Origin: Marisa cornuarietis
Taxonomy: Eukaryota; Mollusca; Gastropoda; Architaenioglossa; Ampullariidae
Assembly (NCBI GenBank): GCA_004794655.1
Contig: SMMW01000033.1
Coordinates: forward strand, 4,375,501-4,439,500
Direction: 5' to 3'
DNA: 64,000 nucleotides
The notes under the pieces are model-generated. The model worked only from the letters and a program-made list of their open reading frames with translations, had not been told where the DNA came from and made no database searches. Shown piece by piece: positions 46,208 to 59,261 of this stretch. The stretch's first letter is position 1. The number at the start of each line of letters is the position of its first letter. The translations under genes and the position numbers were made by a program.

Positions 46208-46246
46208 ATGCGCGCGCGCGTGCGTGCGTGCGTGCGTGTGTGTGTT

Positions 46247-46284
<38 letters not shown>
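46208..46284 (+). repeat. (CG)n(TGCG)n(TG)n microsatellite
   Basis: Alternating purine-pyrimidine throughout, from CG units through TGCG to TG. Such tracts favour Z-DNA. Confidence 0.9.
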
Positions 46285-46287
<3 letters not shown>

Positions 46288-47529
46288 GGTCGAGGGTAGG
46301 GGCAAGGGGAAGGGATACCTTGACGGCACCTTGAGCTTTCAGACAGTTTGAACTGTTGGAGAATGTTAGTGAAAGCGCCACTCACACAGAAATGGCAACA
46401 AACGGAGAAAAAGTACCCACTCAGGCGTTTTGAACCCTGGGTGGATGTGAGACGTACGTTTTATTAATATCACTACGTTGCTACTCGTCATTGTACTGAT
46501 TGTGAATCAGCAACACACCCAAATGCACCAAATAAATAAATAAGCTGAGAAGCAGGCATATCATTAACAGTTCCCTCTACTTCGCTTAGTTCTTTCCCGG
46601 TGTTCATCAAGGTTGATGAAAATGAGATCTTCCGGATGAAGGATGACAGGGAAGGAGGGTCTTCGGTACCAGGAGAGGAGATTGCAATGATGAAATTAGT
46701 GATGAATCGTCAAATTTACCATCATTCACACCTGAGCTCCCAGGTGGGGGGAGGGGCAGAGGTTGCCTGCTGGCTTTGTGGGAAATAAACGAGAGAAAAC
46801 ATCAATGATCATTGTGATAATCAAACCTGTGCTGGACTCTAGCAAGCCCGGTTTCCTCTAGAACGGTGAGGCTGACAATCGCTTTCCCCGCCATAAACAA
46901 CCGACACTTATTTATTGGAGGCTTCGCAAACTTGCACTCGACGCTCAGCATGTATGTGTAATGGCTTCGCGGAATACATTAGCACCTACTTACAAAACGA
47001 CACGGCAATCCCACCCTCCATTCCTCTTTTCCTCCTCTTTTTTCCCTTTGTTTACCTACCTGCCTGCCTGCAGGAAAGGTGTCTCAGACTCTAGAGGCAG
47101 CAGTTTACAGAGCTCCTTATGTCGCCACTTCTGACAGGTCTTATAGCTTCCGAGCTCACATTAAACACTCTTGATCAAAAGCACCACCTCTTCTTCTTGT
47201 GAAAAACAAAACTATTAGCAGTTCTTATCAGAGCGCATTCTTCACAACCTTCCACCGAACTGACCCCTTGTTTGTCAGCCAGTGGCATGGAGCCACTCGT
47301 GAACGGTTCCTGTCCAGTGTTCTTGTATTTGCGCGGTCTCCACAATACCCGCTCTGATTTCTCCTTCCTGACCCCATGTAGGAAGTGCAGCAGTACGTCC
47401 TTCGTCAGAAAGCAAAAAAACAAAAACAAAACAAAAACAAAAACAAAAAAAAACAACAAACAAACAACAAAAAACAATGTTGGATTGCTTGTAGGGTGAC
47501 ACAGTGTGCACGTTCTCGAGAAAATGATG
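46285..47529. other. Non-coding sequence
   Basis: No gene is supported. An A/C-rich tract (AAAAC-like) is at about 47409-47475. Confidence 0.5.
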
Positions 47530-47790
47530 GTGATATATATATATATACATGTGTGTTTCTCTTTCTCTTTCCTCTGTATGTCTCTGTCTGGTCTATCTGT
47601 GTATTTACTGTGTATGTATATATATATATATCTTTTCCCTTTCCCTATGTATGTCTCTCTCTATCACATCTATATTTCGACAACTCTTTCTTCTGTATGT
47701 CAGTATATAACCCTATTTCTGCGTGTGTGTATATATATATATAGAAATGTGTTTGTATTTTTTCCATCTGTGCATATAGCTTTCTTTCTT

Positions 47791-47828
<38 letters not shown>

Positions 47829-48060
47829 ACCATCTGTGTAAATGTGTGTGTGTGTATATATATATATCTCTTTCTCTTCACTGTGTATATCTCTGTGTGT
47901 GTCTCATCTGTATAAATATTTTTGTCTCTTTTTGTTTTCCTTTGTATGTGTCTCTCTCAGTCCTATCTGTTAATGTATATATGTTCTTCTCTTATCTCTG
48001 TATGTTTCACTTTCTTTTTATATCTGTGTGTCCCATCTATGTGCATGTATATTTCTCTTC

Positions 48061-48102
<42 letters not shown>

Positions 48103-48185
48103 GTGTGTGTGTGTGTTCCATATGTGTGTATATCTCTTTCTCTTTTTTCTTCCCCCGCCCCCCACTCTCACTCTATATATATTTG
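47530..48185 (+). repeat. Degenerate minisatellite of TA/TG/CTTT-rich units
   Basis: The block repeats a loose module of about 80-120 nt: a (TA)n or (TG)n tract, CTCTTTCTCTTYCC, TGTATGTCTCTCTGT and YCCATCTGTGTA. At least five imperfect modules can be followed. All frames are open by chance because the modules lack stop codons in some phases, giving Cys/Val/Tyr-rich nonsense. Confidence 0.7.
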
Positions 48186-49423
48186 TGTGAAGGAAGGCGG
48201 AGGTAATAATGATGATCATGAATGCGATAACGTTTTAAGTGCCTATGTCATGAGTACGAAAGTGGATTTCCTTACACATAAACTACTTTGACCCAAACCA
48301 GTTGCAAAATGGCAGCTACGTAAACGAATTTTGAGCAAATTGGAAAAAAATTCCTTCCCTTTTAAAAGACAATTTTATTTGAAGCGATTACATGTAATAA
48401 ATTGCAATTCGTATGCAGTAATTTTTATTTTCTTCGAACATATTAGCGTTAAAATCCACATAATTATATTTTAAAAAATTAAAGTTAATTACTCTAAAAG
48501 CAAATGCCTATGTACGCCCACGTTTTGACGTTTACCAACATACACGATGTCATATTGACTTTTTAACTTGTCCTAAGCCACCTTCAATATTTGCGAGAGA
48601 CCACTCGAACGTAGTTTCTTAATAACATGATAAGCTTTCATAAAGTTCATCATAAACGATAATGTGCTATACGGAATATTTTCACCATTCTTTGCACTTT
48701 TTTGACCTCGTTTATGGGCCTTTAATCACCAGCTGCTGGGTAGAAAGCGCGCGCAGGATTCTATGAAATGAGGTCCAATAAAACTGCCAATGAGACAATG
48801 AGTCCCAGGCAGTCGCAGTGCGCATGGCGGTTTATTCCCAGGTAAGCGACGTCATATCCGGCATATTCATAACAGCTGGTGACGTGGCGAAAATTGTATT
48901 GTTTCGCCATTTTTTCTTTTTTTGTCAGTCTGCCACAAAACTTTCCCCAACAGAAAAATTAAACCCGTGGCTTTTAAAGCTACTAAACAATAGCAGCTCT
49001 TCCTAACTTTTGGGAACTCCGTGTTTTGATTTCCATCTTCAACGCCTCCAGTCTGCAGGCCGTGGATTTCTTGACGGCCACGGTCAAGAGAAAGGAGGAG
49101 CTGGCGCTGACGATGACAGAACGCTGGTCAGAAACTATTTGCAGAGTGCATGCAAACACACATCAAGACCGCGTGCGTCTGACAAAACTAACACAACACC
49201 AGCCCAGTGCCGGTCACGCGGTTCACTGCTACACAAAATGTGATGACGCTGTAGTTTTCACATACGGAAGACACTGCTCGCCGAAAGTGTGCTTAATTAT
49301 TACGACAAAAATGCTTCCTTTAAATTAAACTGTGGAACAACTTTCTCTAAAAAAAGCTTTCATCGCGAAATTGTAATCTTGGAGACAAGAAGCCCGATCG
49401 TCTCATCAAAAGATTAACTGACC
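48186..49423. other. Non-coding sequence
   Basis: I see no gene or recognisable repeat. Confidence 0.5.
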
Positions 49424-49575
49424 ATAATCTGCCATGATAAATAAATAACTTAATTTGCACTGAGCTGGGTTTTGCGCAACACTTGCTAATGTTATTAAGT
49501 GACAATAATCTGCCATGATAAATAAATAACTTAATTCGCACTGAGCTGGGTTTTGCGCAACACTTGCTAATGTTA
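49424..49575 (+). repeat. Tandem duplication, period 81 bp
   Basis: 49424-49494 recurs at 49505-49575 with a single difference (TTTGCAC against TTCGCAC). The near identity implies a recent duplication, or a recent assembly or replication event. Confidence 0.9.
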
Positions 49576-49736
49576 AATTCGACAGCCTCCGAGAGGTTGT
49601 GTACAAATGTTTTTTTTTCAGTAGAAAACGATAGAAGACTCGTCCACATTCTTATTACGGGAAGTATTTCCTACCGGAAGTTGAAAACCCGTTGCACCAT
49701 TGCATGGCCACTCGAGCACGAGTTTGGTGAAGGAGT

Positions 49737-49765
49737 GGGGAATAGTGGGGTGGGGGTGGGTGGGG
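49737..49765 (+). other. Strong G-quadruplex candidate
   Basis: Five runs of three to five G are separated by loops of 6, 1, 1 and 1 nt (GGGG-AATAGT-GGGG-T-GGGGG-T-GGG-T-GGGG). This meets the usual four-tract quadruplex pattern with short loops. Confidence 0.75.
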
Positions 49766-52187
49766 CACAAGTGGAAGATGGCAGCCTGCGAAGTAAGCTA
49801 TCATGATCTAAGCTGATTACATGCATGCATGCTTTCAGCGGGTACACAGACACGCACACGCGAGCACAATTTTCAACAATGAACACCTATCGGGACAGCC
49901 TGTATCTGAAAACTGCAGCTGGGCACTGATATTTGGGCGAGTGAAAATCGATACCTTTTTATCTGCATCTGACCTCTTTGTTAGGTAGTTAGCAGGAATT
50001 GCTAGCGGGGCCTAACGGCCGCAAATCAATTCTAGGCTACTGCAGGCGAATTATTTCAGTTATCTGGCCAATCGGCAGTCTCGCTTGGTCGCTCCGCACC
50101 ATTACACCTGTAAACCCAGGCAGCACCTCTCTCTTCATCAGTTCTTTGATGTCGGTGCGACAGGTGTCATTCCGTTCCTGTCTCCTAGGCTCCCCTGAGC
50201 TGTCGGGTGTCGACCGTCACTCATGCTTCCTATTCTTCAGCTCGCTCCTTAAAGGGGAGCCTGGCGCCGGCCGTGGTACCGCTCGCCAACTCGCAGCATG
50301 TGCTCTTTGTACAAGGCAAGCGGAATGGCCGTAAAGCACACGACATTGCTAGTGGACCGACAGATAGGGAAGAAAGGGGAGAATAGACAGGACAAAAAAA
50401 GAAAAGGGAGAAATGAAAGAAAGAACGAAAAAAAGAGAGTAAGAAAACGAACAAACGAACGAACGAAAAATAATTGAAAAATGAACGAACGAACATTAGG
50501 GATTATGCTATAGACCCATTTCAAGGGGTGATTTTACAACCATAAACGTGATGTGCAAATTCTTCCTGCCACAGGCAGTAACGTATCAAGGGAATAATAC
50601 AAACGCGGGGGACGATATAAAGAGCATTCATTAAGCACGCAAACAACACAATATAAGCATGCATGCAACATTATACAAGCAAGCATACAACATTATACAA
50701 GCATGCATACAATACAAGCAAAATTCAGACAGCCATACAATGAAATAGCGATAAATTGAAGACTGTTTCAGTATTTTGAGTTTAAATGACAGAGCTGATG
50801 TTAAAATAGACGGAGGTCTAAGGAACTTCATGGTATGAACATCTCTCAACATTACATAGGTAGGGCAGATAAATAAATAAAAAGAATCAAGAGAGAGGGA
50901 GAGAGATATTCAGAGGTGCTGGTTTAGCAGTAGCTCACAAAAAGGACGTTACTTGATCTGTCTTTAAATTTTTATCCAGGCTCACAACACCTCAACACGC
51001 ACGAACGCACGTACGCACGCGTGGAAGAAAACAAAGCAAGTAGCCCCCTTTCGAGGGTTCATACTACGTTCTTCTCCACATCAAACAATTCACTATGACT
51101 TTTCTCTATTAAATAAACGTGATTTTGGCATTAGACGTACGCTGCTTGCAATGCCACCTCAGAACCACAACTGCCGTAACCGACACAAGGTTTTGAGCAG
51201 ACTCCACACTTAGCCTTAGAAAACTAATGACACCGAGGGCTTACCGTCCCCAACGTCCTTTAATTGTATATTTTGACAGTGTAATTAAGCAAGATGAAAT
51301 AATCTTCCCCGAGAAATTACTGGAGCACTCTTACTTACGTGATTCTTTGGTCCCTTGTGGTCAGGACCTGTGGTGATCAGCACTCGCTCGCGATTTAGGG
51401 GCTGCAAAAAATAAAAAAGGGAAAGAAAACTACCGGCTCTAATTCGGATTAAAGTGACAAGCGTGCTTCGACATCTGGCGTGTCTTATTTTTACTGCAGA
51501 AAAAAACGTTACGCTGTCTACAGTGGCAGCGACTGGGAGGACTAATTACTCCAGATTGATTTCCCCACACATTGATCAAGCCAGATGTCGACCAGCAACC
51601 TGTATAGAGTCAGCGAAGCATTTCCTGGTTGTAGGGACTCGGAAGTCTCAGATTCAACGTTGGGATAAAAACCAAAGATATAAAGAAAAGATATCGGATA
51701 TTTTAAGTCCCGACTAACCTGCTTCCACCTGGGCGATCTCCAACAGCTGTTGTGAAGAAGAGAGAGTGACTCCTCAGCTTTGCCTCAGTAACAGTTCATT
51801 GTTGTATGTTTAATGGCAATATCGAAAAAAGACAAACGACTCGTGGTGTTTTTAGATGCAATAATGACAAGAAACACGAACTTCCGACACCTGGGATTTG
51901 TCCAAAGACAATACAGCTCCAAATAGACATTCCATTTATATCACGTGCAGGAAATAATCTAGCTCAAGAAAGGACGATACCTCTTGTCACGAAAGAGTTA
52001 CCCAAGACATTATAATATGAGACTAGTGATTGCTGGAAATTTAATTCAGCACGAAAACCCATTTATTGAGGCACGATGTTGCCGAAGATGGTCAAGTGTA
52101 AGAGAAAAACTGGTAGTGAATTTTGCACCGCAGTTGAATGCACAAATACCTGCTTAAAAGAACAGTGTTGAGGAAAGTCATTTCTCA
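49766..52187. other. Non-coding sequence
   Basis: No gene is supported. A purine-rich GAAA/GAAC tract runs from about 50390 to 50495. A short tandem repeat of period 22 (CAACATTATACAAGCAWGCATA) covers about 50666-50710. Confidence 0.5.
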
Positions 52188-52272
52188 GGCACCCGAGAGT
52201 GCAATGATTACAACACTCGCTTGTCACCAGTAGGTTCAGGTCTTGTCTCAGGACGCTCTCAGACTGTGACAC
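52188..52272 (+). mobile_element. SINE-A head fragment, diverged
   Basis: GAGTGCAATGATTACAACAC and CGCTTGTCACC, followed by GGTTCAGGTCTTGTCTCAGG, line up with the tRNA-like head of SINE-A (box A and box B regions). The rest of the element is not recognisable. Confidence 0.45.
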
Positions 52273-55200
52273 CTGTTCGCAGGGATGGTCATCGGGGGAT
52301 GGGTAGGTGGGGGCTAACCCATGTTACTTCACTTTCTTATCTCAGCCCTCTCCCTTTCATGGCGAACAAACCAATTATCAAATAATATCATTTTTTCAAA
52401 GTTTTATTTGAAAGCTGAGTAATATTTTCTTCGCTGATTTTTAACAACTCAGTATTGAGTATAACTTTTATTCAGTTTATTCGGTTTAATCGATTCCCAC
52501 AAACGTGCACAAAAATTTGAAAACTGGCATTCGAGATCTAAGGATGCTACAATATAAAAAAAACTTCATTAGTGGTTCCACGATTTCATTATCGCATTGG
52601 AGCTAACAAATGTTTTCCTTTTTTTCCCCTCCCTGATCAAACTAAGGAGCGAGAATGTATCTGTCAGCACTTGACAGCAGTGGTCGTGCAGTGGAACTGT
52701 GGCTTAACGATCAAGACTTAAAACTTGAGAACTGCAAAAATAATGAAATCGAACCAATTTTTTTATGTTCTTTCCTCCTTCTATATATCTCTCTTTTTGT
52801 TTTTATTTTGTACGCAAAGTATGACTTCCATCATGAAAGTGTCGGTGAGCTGGATTAGCTTTGGACTCGTGTATGTGTGGATATGTCCTAAAAGAATGGC
52901 TGAGATTTAATAATCATGGTCAGACACCTGGCATTTTTCTCCGAATTCACTTTGCTCTTTTTCTCTCTTTCTTTGTATTTTGCATTCTTGTGTCCATGGG
53001 TGAGATCATATCTACTTTACTGGAGATGTTTATGTACTTAACTGCTCTTTAATTCCCAAAGTCCTTGGAGGCAATGGGACCATGCTTGTACGTGTATGGA
53101 AGTTTTATAGTATGAAATAATTGTACGATTTCAAGCACATTGCTGGATATTCTTTCTTTGATGCTCATCTAAGACATTCTTACTTCAGCAAATCTTTATT
53201 TCTTTCCTTATTGTCTGTTTTCTATTTCGATATATATGTGTTTGTTTGTTAGGAAAGTTTTTCTGATCTCTTTGTCTCTCTGTGCATACTGTTTAGCAGT
53301 AAATATATCTAAAAATGCATACTCTCAACAAATAATTTTTGAATACAAAATAAACGTAACAGCAACAAATTTAAACAGACATAGAAAGTCTATAAACAGA
53401 ACAAAACTAAATTTTCAAGGAATGTGTCTAAAGGAAATCAGTAGAGTAACTGGACTTAAGTGTAGCGTCTGTAAAGTTATTTCTCCTGGCAACATTGTTT
53501 CCATGAGAATATTGTGTGCACTAGACTATATTCCAGATTGGATGACAGAAACACATTGTTTGAAGTCTTCAAAAAAAAAAAAAAAAAGAAAGAAAGGTAA
53601 GTCGTGAAGCCAAGACAATTCTAAGATAAGGATGATAGTATAATATATAAATATGTTTCATTTTTGCCACTGTGTTTGTTCCCCTTGTGATTGCATGCTT
53701 TATGCTGACCAACTAATGATTTCTGTTTTTTCACCACTAGTTCGAGAAGCTTCTAAGACGTGTGTGAAATAAATATACTTCATCTCCGCCATTTATTTCG
53801 TTTATCCTGATATGCTGCTGATTTCTGTCTACTTTTCGTTACATAACAAATGTCACTTTAGATATATATATATAAATCGAGTTTTTTTGTATGAAAGTTG
53901 CATAAAATATCATTATATATATATATATATATTATAATAAAGTTTGGATGGGGCACTGACATACTTTGCAGAATTTTGTAAGTGAGGTGTATCTTGTGAT
54001 GGGAAGTTGAAGTCTATGTCAAAATATATTTACATCATATCTCATCATAATTATAACCAGCTGCAGATGATGTTCTGACTTCAGAGCAAGGAAACAATTT
54101 TTTCCTTTGTTTGGACGCGGCACAATATACTTAAAGAAATATATATATTCATAAAAGTGTTAAATATTGTGTAAATTTAATGATTAGGTCCATATTAGAA
54201 GAACCAAATACCACGAACTATATAAGCAGCATGTTTGGCAGAAAAATACTGCTTTAAAAAAAATCTTATTACAGCCCAAAACTTATGAAAAACAGTCTAT
54301 ATAACTGCACCTTTCTTTAAAAATATTAATTTATGTACAGATCAAATGTTTTTACCGTGTGTTGTTTCCTAATTTTCTTATTAATTTTTCTAACTACTCG
54401 GTATCACACTTTTGAGATCACAAGCACACTAACATATCATAGAGTTAAAATAAAAATCATTATAATCTATTATTACTAACTCCTTCTCACACACTTAAGA
54501 AGCTAAATATAAACATAAAAAGCGATAAAAAAATTTTGGCATACATGTGTGAACCACTGTGGAACGAAAAATAAAAATAATCAACTATATTATTTTTTCT
54601 CTCTTGCATTCATAAAGCTAAATTTAAACATCAAATGTAAAGACGATTGGAGATGTATTTCTTGTACACCAATGCTAGCTATAAAACGTTTGAAATCTTC
54701 TGATTTATGGTCTGCAGACCAAGGGAAGACACAATTAAGGACTTTTCTTTTTAGAAATTTCTAAAACTAAATTATGCATTTATAAACATAACACCATTTA
54801 CAAAGTTAATATTCCATTATACGTTTATAAAGTTAATATTGCATATTCACACCATTCGGTATTCTTAAACATGCAGAAGACGAAGCTTCCCTCGAAATGG
54901 CAAAATTTTCAAGACAGCATTATGAAGGAGTGGATCGTCTGTAAAGACCCGATTTGTTTGGACTAGACTACCTCAGCAAGGTAGCGGGACGATCATCTTC
55001 CAATATGTCGGTGACAGCTCGCGCCATCTCTCCTGCCTTCCCTTGTGGACAGAAAACGGAGCGCGAACTCCAATAGGTGCGGTCTACACCTACTAGTAAA
55101 GGTAAAGATATGGCTGATATCATCCTCTTGTAACCTACCTATATAGCTATAGCACATAGGAGTATAATAATAATAATTCGTCGTTCTAAACGGATTGTCC

Positions 55201-57204
55201 GTGTAGTCACAAGAAATACAAAACTCTCGACACTTTTAACGTCTACAGGGGTCCCTCAGAGCCATGTACACAACATATAAAATAAAGTTCCAAATCGTGT
55301 GGACGACGAGAACCTCACAAAGAGCCCGCAGTTGTCAGTGTCCCAGAGACAGAGACGGACGGGTTTGAAAACCTCTCCAACGCCTCGACTCAGGCCTTGT
55401 TATTACCATGATGGTGAGATGCTGATGGCAGAGATGGAAGCATTTATTAATCATTATCAGAGTGAGAGATCTGTGTGTCAGCAATTTGCCGCCCCAGCAG
55501 CAACAAAGATAGCATTGCGGCGCTCATCTCTTTCTCATCCGTCCTCTGCATTCTCTTCTCAACATTCATTAATTTTACGGTCTTTATTATGCTATTGAAG
55601 TTATGTCTGCAGTTAAGAATGTTAGTACCTACACATTTTAGCCCATGCGAACAATGTCTTGCAGGTCCCGTTCCTAATCTAGTATTATGAAACATGACAT
55701 AGGCTTGGTAGTACATCTTCAAGGTAATGAAAATGATCGCGGAAGAGATGGGTGGCGATCCGTCGTTGTCTGCAACACGTTTTGCACTCAGTTCACGTCA
55801 CATGCCGTGCACGGGCACCCTCCCATTGATTCCTCTCTGCAGTGTATTGACATGACATCATCTGTTCGTTGTGTGTGTGTGTGTGTGTGGGTTTGTGTGT
55901 GAGGAAGAGGGTAGGGGTGAGGCGGTGAACTGCAGGTGAGCCGAGAAAAAGTGCTCGTCCTGCTGTGGACACAATTAAGCGAGAACGGTGTTGCCTACAA
56001 AAGGCACGGGTGAAAGGGTGAAAGGGTAGAGGGGGGGACGCTGCAATCCTCCAACCAGCCGCCAAGCTGTTGCGTCAGGTAAAGCGGGTTTCACGGCGGC
56101 CCACCGCCCACCGCCCACACACCAAGCGGTGGTTCCCTCCAGTCACGGAGACAGAAACAGAAAGAACAAGAGAGAAAGAGAGAATGTTGGGGGGTGGGGA
56201 TAGCGGAGTCGAGGCCAGTGAAAGCTTGTCCATAAGTTACGCTCCAGCTAATGCGCGTGTGCTCATAAATAGGTGCATTGCTTAACGCCTTGTCTTGCTG
56301 TATACACTCTTTGTCTTCCAGATCCCCCCGCCCCCCCCAACACACACACACACACACACTTACACATTTTGTGCACGCAGGTAGGGATACCGGTATATGA
56401 AGCAAGTATGGTTCCAATCTGGGTGCGCATCATTACTGAATTCTGAATAAAAGCTCAACGCAGAAACAAAAATCAATGAAAGCAACTTTTTCAATCCTTG
56501 CAAGGGAACTATAAATATTTCTATAAAATTCCAACCAATATTCGTTCGTGTTTCGCAACAAGAGTCACAAACATGGATAGCTCACCAGACCATACGGGCA
56601 TCTGCCAATGTTTCAGCCATTTTTAAAGTATCGTAAATGGAAGAGAGTCATTTTAAAAGCTGCCCATCATAGCTGCGTGATAAGCATCGGCTGAGAGAAC
56701 GCAATATTTGGTTGACATTTTGTGTAGGCCAGTGCTCCCTGTTGGCTGTTAGACGGCTGAGATACACACTTTATGAGACTCTTGACAAAGATGTTATCCG
56801 CGCTGGGGGTGGGGTGATGTATTCCACTGACCCTGTGCCCTGGGGTCACTGACATGACTGATCGTAACAGACTACAGAATTGCGTTCATTCTGAGATAAA
56901 AGTAATAGTTTTCTCCCTCGTGAGCCTCTTGTGTCATCCAAATGGATACATAGCAACATTTGCTAGACTTGAGGCTTTAGAATATAATATATAAATAGGT
57001 AAATTAGTATATACATTTCGGTTTTTTTAAACACTCGTTCCTACAGTTAACCCCATTGCGATTAAGAGGAGATTTACTCAAATTTCAATGAAAATTAAAT
57101 CCGAAGGGTTCTTCGCTAACTGTTTTTATCGACTTTATTGTGTCGTGTGAAGTTAGCCTCAGCTGCTACCTGCTTTCTGGTGTTTGTTTATCTATTCTTG
57201 CATA
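52273..57204. other. Non-coding sequence
   Basis: No gene is firmly supported. The frame at 53236-53607 is discussed in the findings. (TA)n tracts occur near 53863 and 53917-53933, a GT tract at 55868-55902 and a CA tract at 56340-56360. 55980-56200 is GC-rich. Confidence 0.45.
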
Positions 57205-57290
57205 TTTGTGTAAAGCTCTATGAGCCCACCATCGGATAGGGAAAGGTAGTCTATAAATAAACAACACTTATTTTTTATTTATTTATTTGT
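57205..57290 (+). mobile_element. LINE/SINE 3' tail fragment
   Basis: TGTAAAGCTCTATGAGCCC is followed by GATAGGG..., TCTATAAATAAACAACAC and a TTATTTATTTATT tail. It resembles the 3' end at 13452-13525 (TGTAAAGCGCCATGAGCC ... TTATTTATTTAT). No coding part is recognised. Confidence 0.55.
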
Positions 57291-57894
57291 CATTCGTGTC
57301 ACCTGCGGAAACGAGTACGAAATCGTTTGAAGCCACATCGCGCATGGACTCCTGTTACAGAAGTTAAAAGTCCATAACCCCCAAGTCTTGCTGCCACATA
57401 TCTCTATGATCTCTGGACTGAAGATTTGCCAGAGTAACAGTATGAAGCGTGAGAACTTCCATTCCAGGCTTTAAAAAACAAAACAAACAAAAAATTAAAG
57501 CGCGAGGTGCAGGTACTTTTGATTGGCTGAGGAGTAACTTTAGACAGAAGTCTGCGCCTGCCACGCTCACTAACATGGCCGCACTGCATGCAGCAGGTGA
57601 TGACCGCTCAGCAAGAACGCTCACCTGAACGTCCCTTCAATCATTATTCATGAACACACTCCATCGGACCAGCCACTGACCGCTGTCAATCGGCCATAAC
57701 CAAGATCGGATATAGTTGGCAGAATATTAAATAAATAAACAAAACAAAACTGAAAAACTAGTGGGAAAAAGAAGCACACATTTCTAGAATACGCTTGCCT
57801 CTGCATCCCTCCCAGCCTGTTCTCCAGTGTCACATCAGTGATGACTGTAGTGACGACTTTGCTCGACCGTTGGTCTCCAGCCAGATACAACAGG

Positions 57895-58242
57895 GAAGAC
57901 GGGTATCCGCTAGCATCCGAGCTAGAGGTGCGCTGATTCGATACCCGTGTTGCGCAGCGAGTGTCCTCTAGAGTCTAGTCGATCCAGCTGTCGGGAATGG
58001 GAGCGGGGTTGAGGTAAGGGGTCCTGACTCCAAACGGGGTTTGAGGAAGGGCATGGCAGCGAGAGGCAGAGAAGATTGACATCTCCCAAGCAAAAAAAAC
58101 AACAACAACAACAACAACAAAATAAAACAACAACAAAACAAAACAAACCAAAAAAAAAAAACGAAAAAAAGGCACCGAGCAAAATGTGGTCTCTAACGGC
58201 TGCTGAACTCCTCCCAACAACTAAAAGTTAGGGGACGACCTT
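57895..58242 (+). mobile_element. SINE-B copy 2, with an A-rich internal insertion
   Basis: The head has GCATCCGAGCTAGAGG and GATTCGATACCCGTG (box B-like). It continues with AGTCGATCCAGCTGTCGGGA, GGGGTTGAGG, TGGTCTCTAACGGCTG and the ending GGGGACGACCTTTACC, also seen in copy 3. An AAC-rich tract (58095-58160) interrupts it. Confidence 0.7.
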
Positions 58243-59220
58243 TACCTTACCTGGTGCGGCGCTCGGGGAGACGAGTCGAAACGGGGTGGCCCTGATGCAG
58301 CACCGCGGCAGCGGCACTTGCAGCACATGACAGCGCGACGCCGCGCTGTCTGCTGTCTACCGCTGGCCATTGTTGCAGTCATTATTGTTTTCATTGCTTC
58401 CTCATAAAAGTGTCAGCAGGGGAACAATTGATGACTGATTTCTCGGGAGCTGGACTCACGCGCTTCTCATGTCTCATTCCAGGGCAGCGTCCTGGCAGAG
58501 AGTTGGTGGATAACGGAGCAAGAAAAGTGTCTGTTGCAGTCAGGCTGTTGTTGTAGACGTTGTTGTCATTTTGTCATCGTCTCGTCTGTTCTTATTTATT
58601 CTCCTTTTTCTCTTCGCCCTTACTTCTTTCTCGCCCCCCCCCCCCACCTCCGTCTCTCTCTCCTCCACAACAGTGTTCCGCGTAGAAGAACGCCCGTGTG
58701 CGCACGGAAACGTCCGTCTCGATTCTTTCTTTTGCCTATTCGTTCTCTCTCAGTCTTTCTTTCATTCCATTGCTCGGTCGCTTAGTGGGTTTGTATGTGA
58801 GCGTGTCGCCGTGTTCCGTACACGAGCTGTTCTACAATTCTGCAAACATGTCATGTGACTGCCTGTCTACGCTCGACTGACAAACGTGTCGTCACAAACT
58901 CGGTCACGACCACGCGCATAAAGCAATCAAATGACGTCATTACAGAAAGCCGTACATTTCTTTAGTTAATGGCGTCACAGACAACAAAGTAGATTTCTAC
59001 CTTAATTTAAAAATAAACTACCAAATTGAACTCATGCATATCTGCTCTCTTATCCACTCTAAGCTTTTGCTACTGTATTCTGGAAACAAAAAAAACAAAA
59101 AAAACTAACAAACAAAATGTTGCAGTTGCGAGGTCAGATTGTCGTGCTTTCGGAGAGTATAAGTCGGACTAGCTGGACAATCGTCTTAATTCGAATAGAA
59201 CGATAATGCTTTAGTTCGCG
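58243..59220. other. Non-coding sequence
   Basis: I see no gene. 58250-58370 is GC- and CpG-rich and a C run is at 58634-58646. Confidence 0.45.

Positions 59221-59261
<41 letters not shown>
59221..59261 (+). repeat. (AAC)n microsatellite
   Basis: About 13 AAC units, followed by CA-rich sequence. Confidence 0.95.

Noticed and set aside
47506..48206. Overlapping Cys/Val/Tyr-rich frames suggesting membrane proteins
   Set aside because: They are translations of the TG/TA/CTTT minisatellite.
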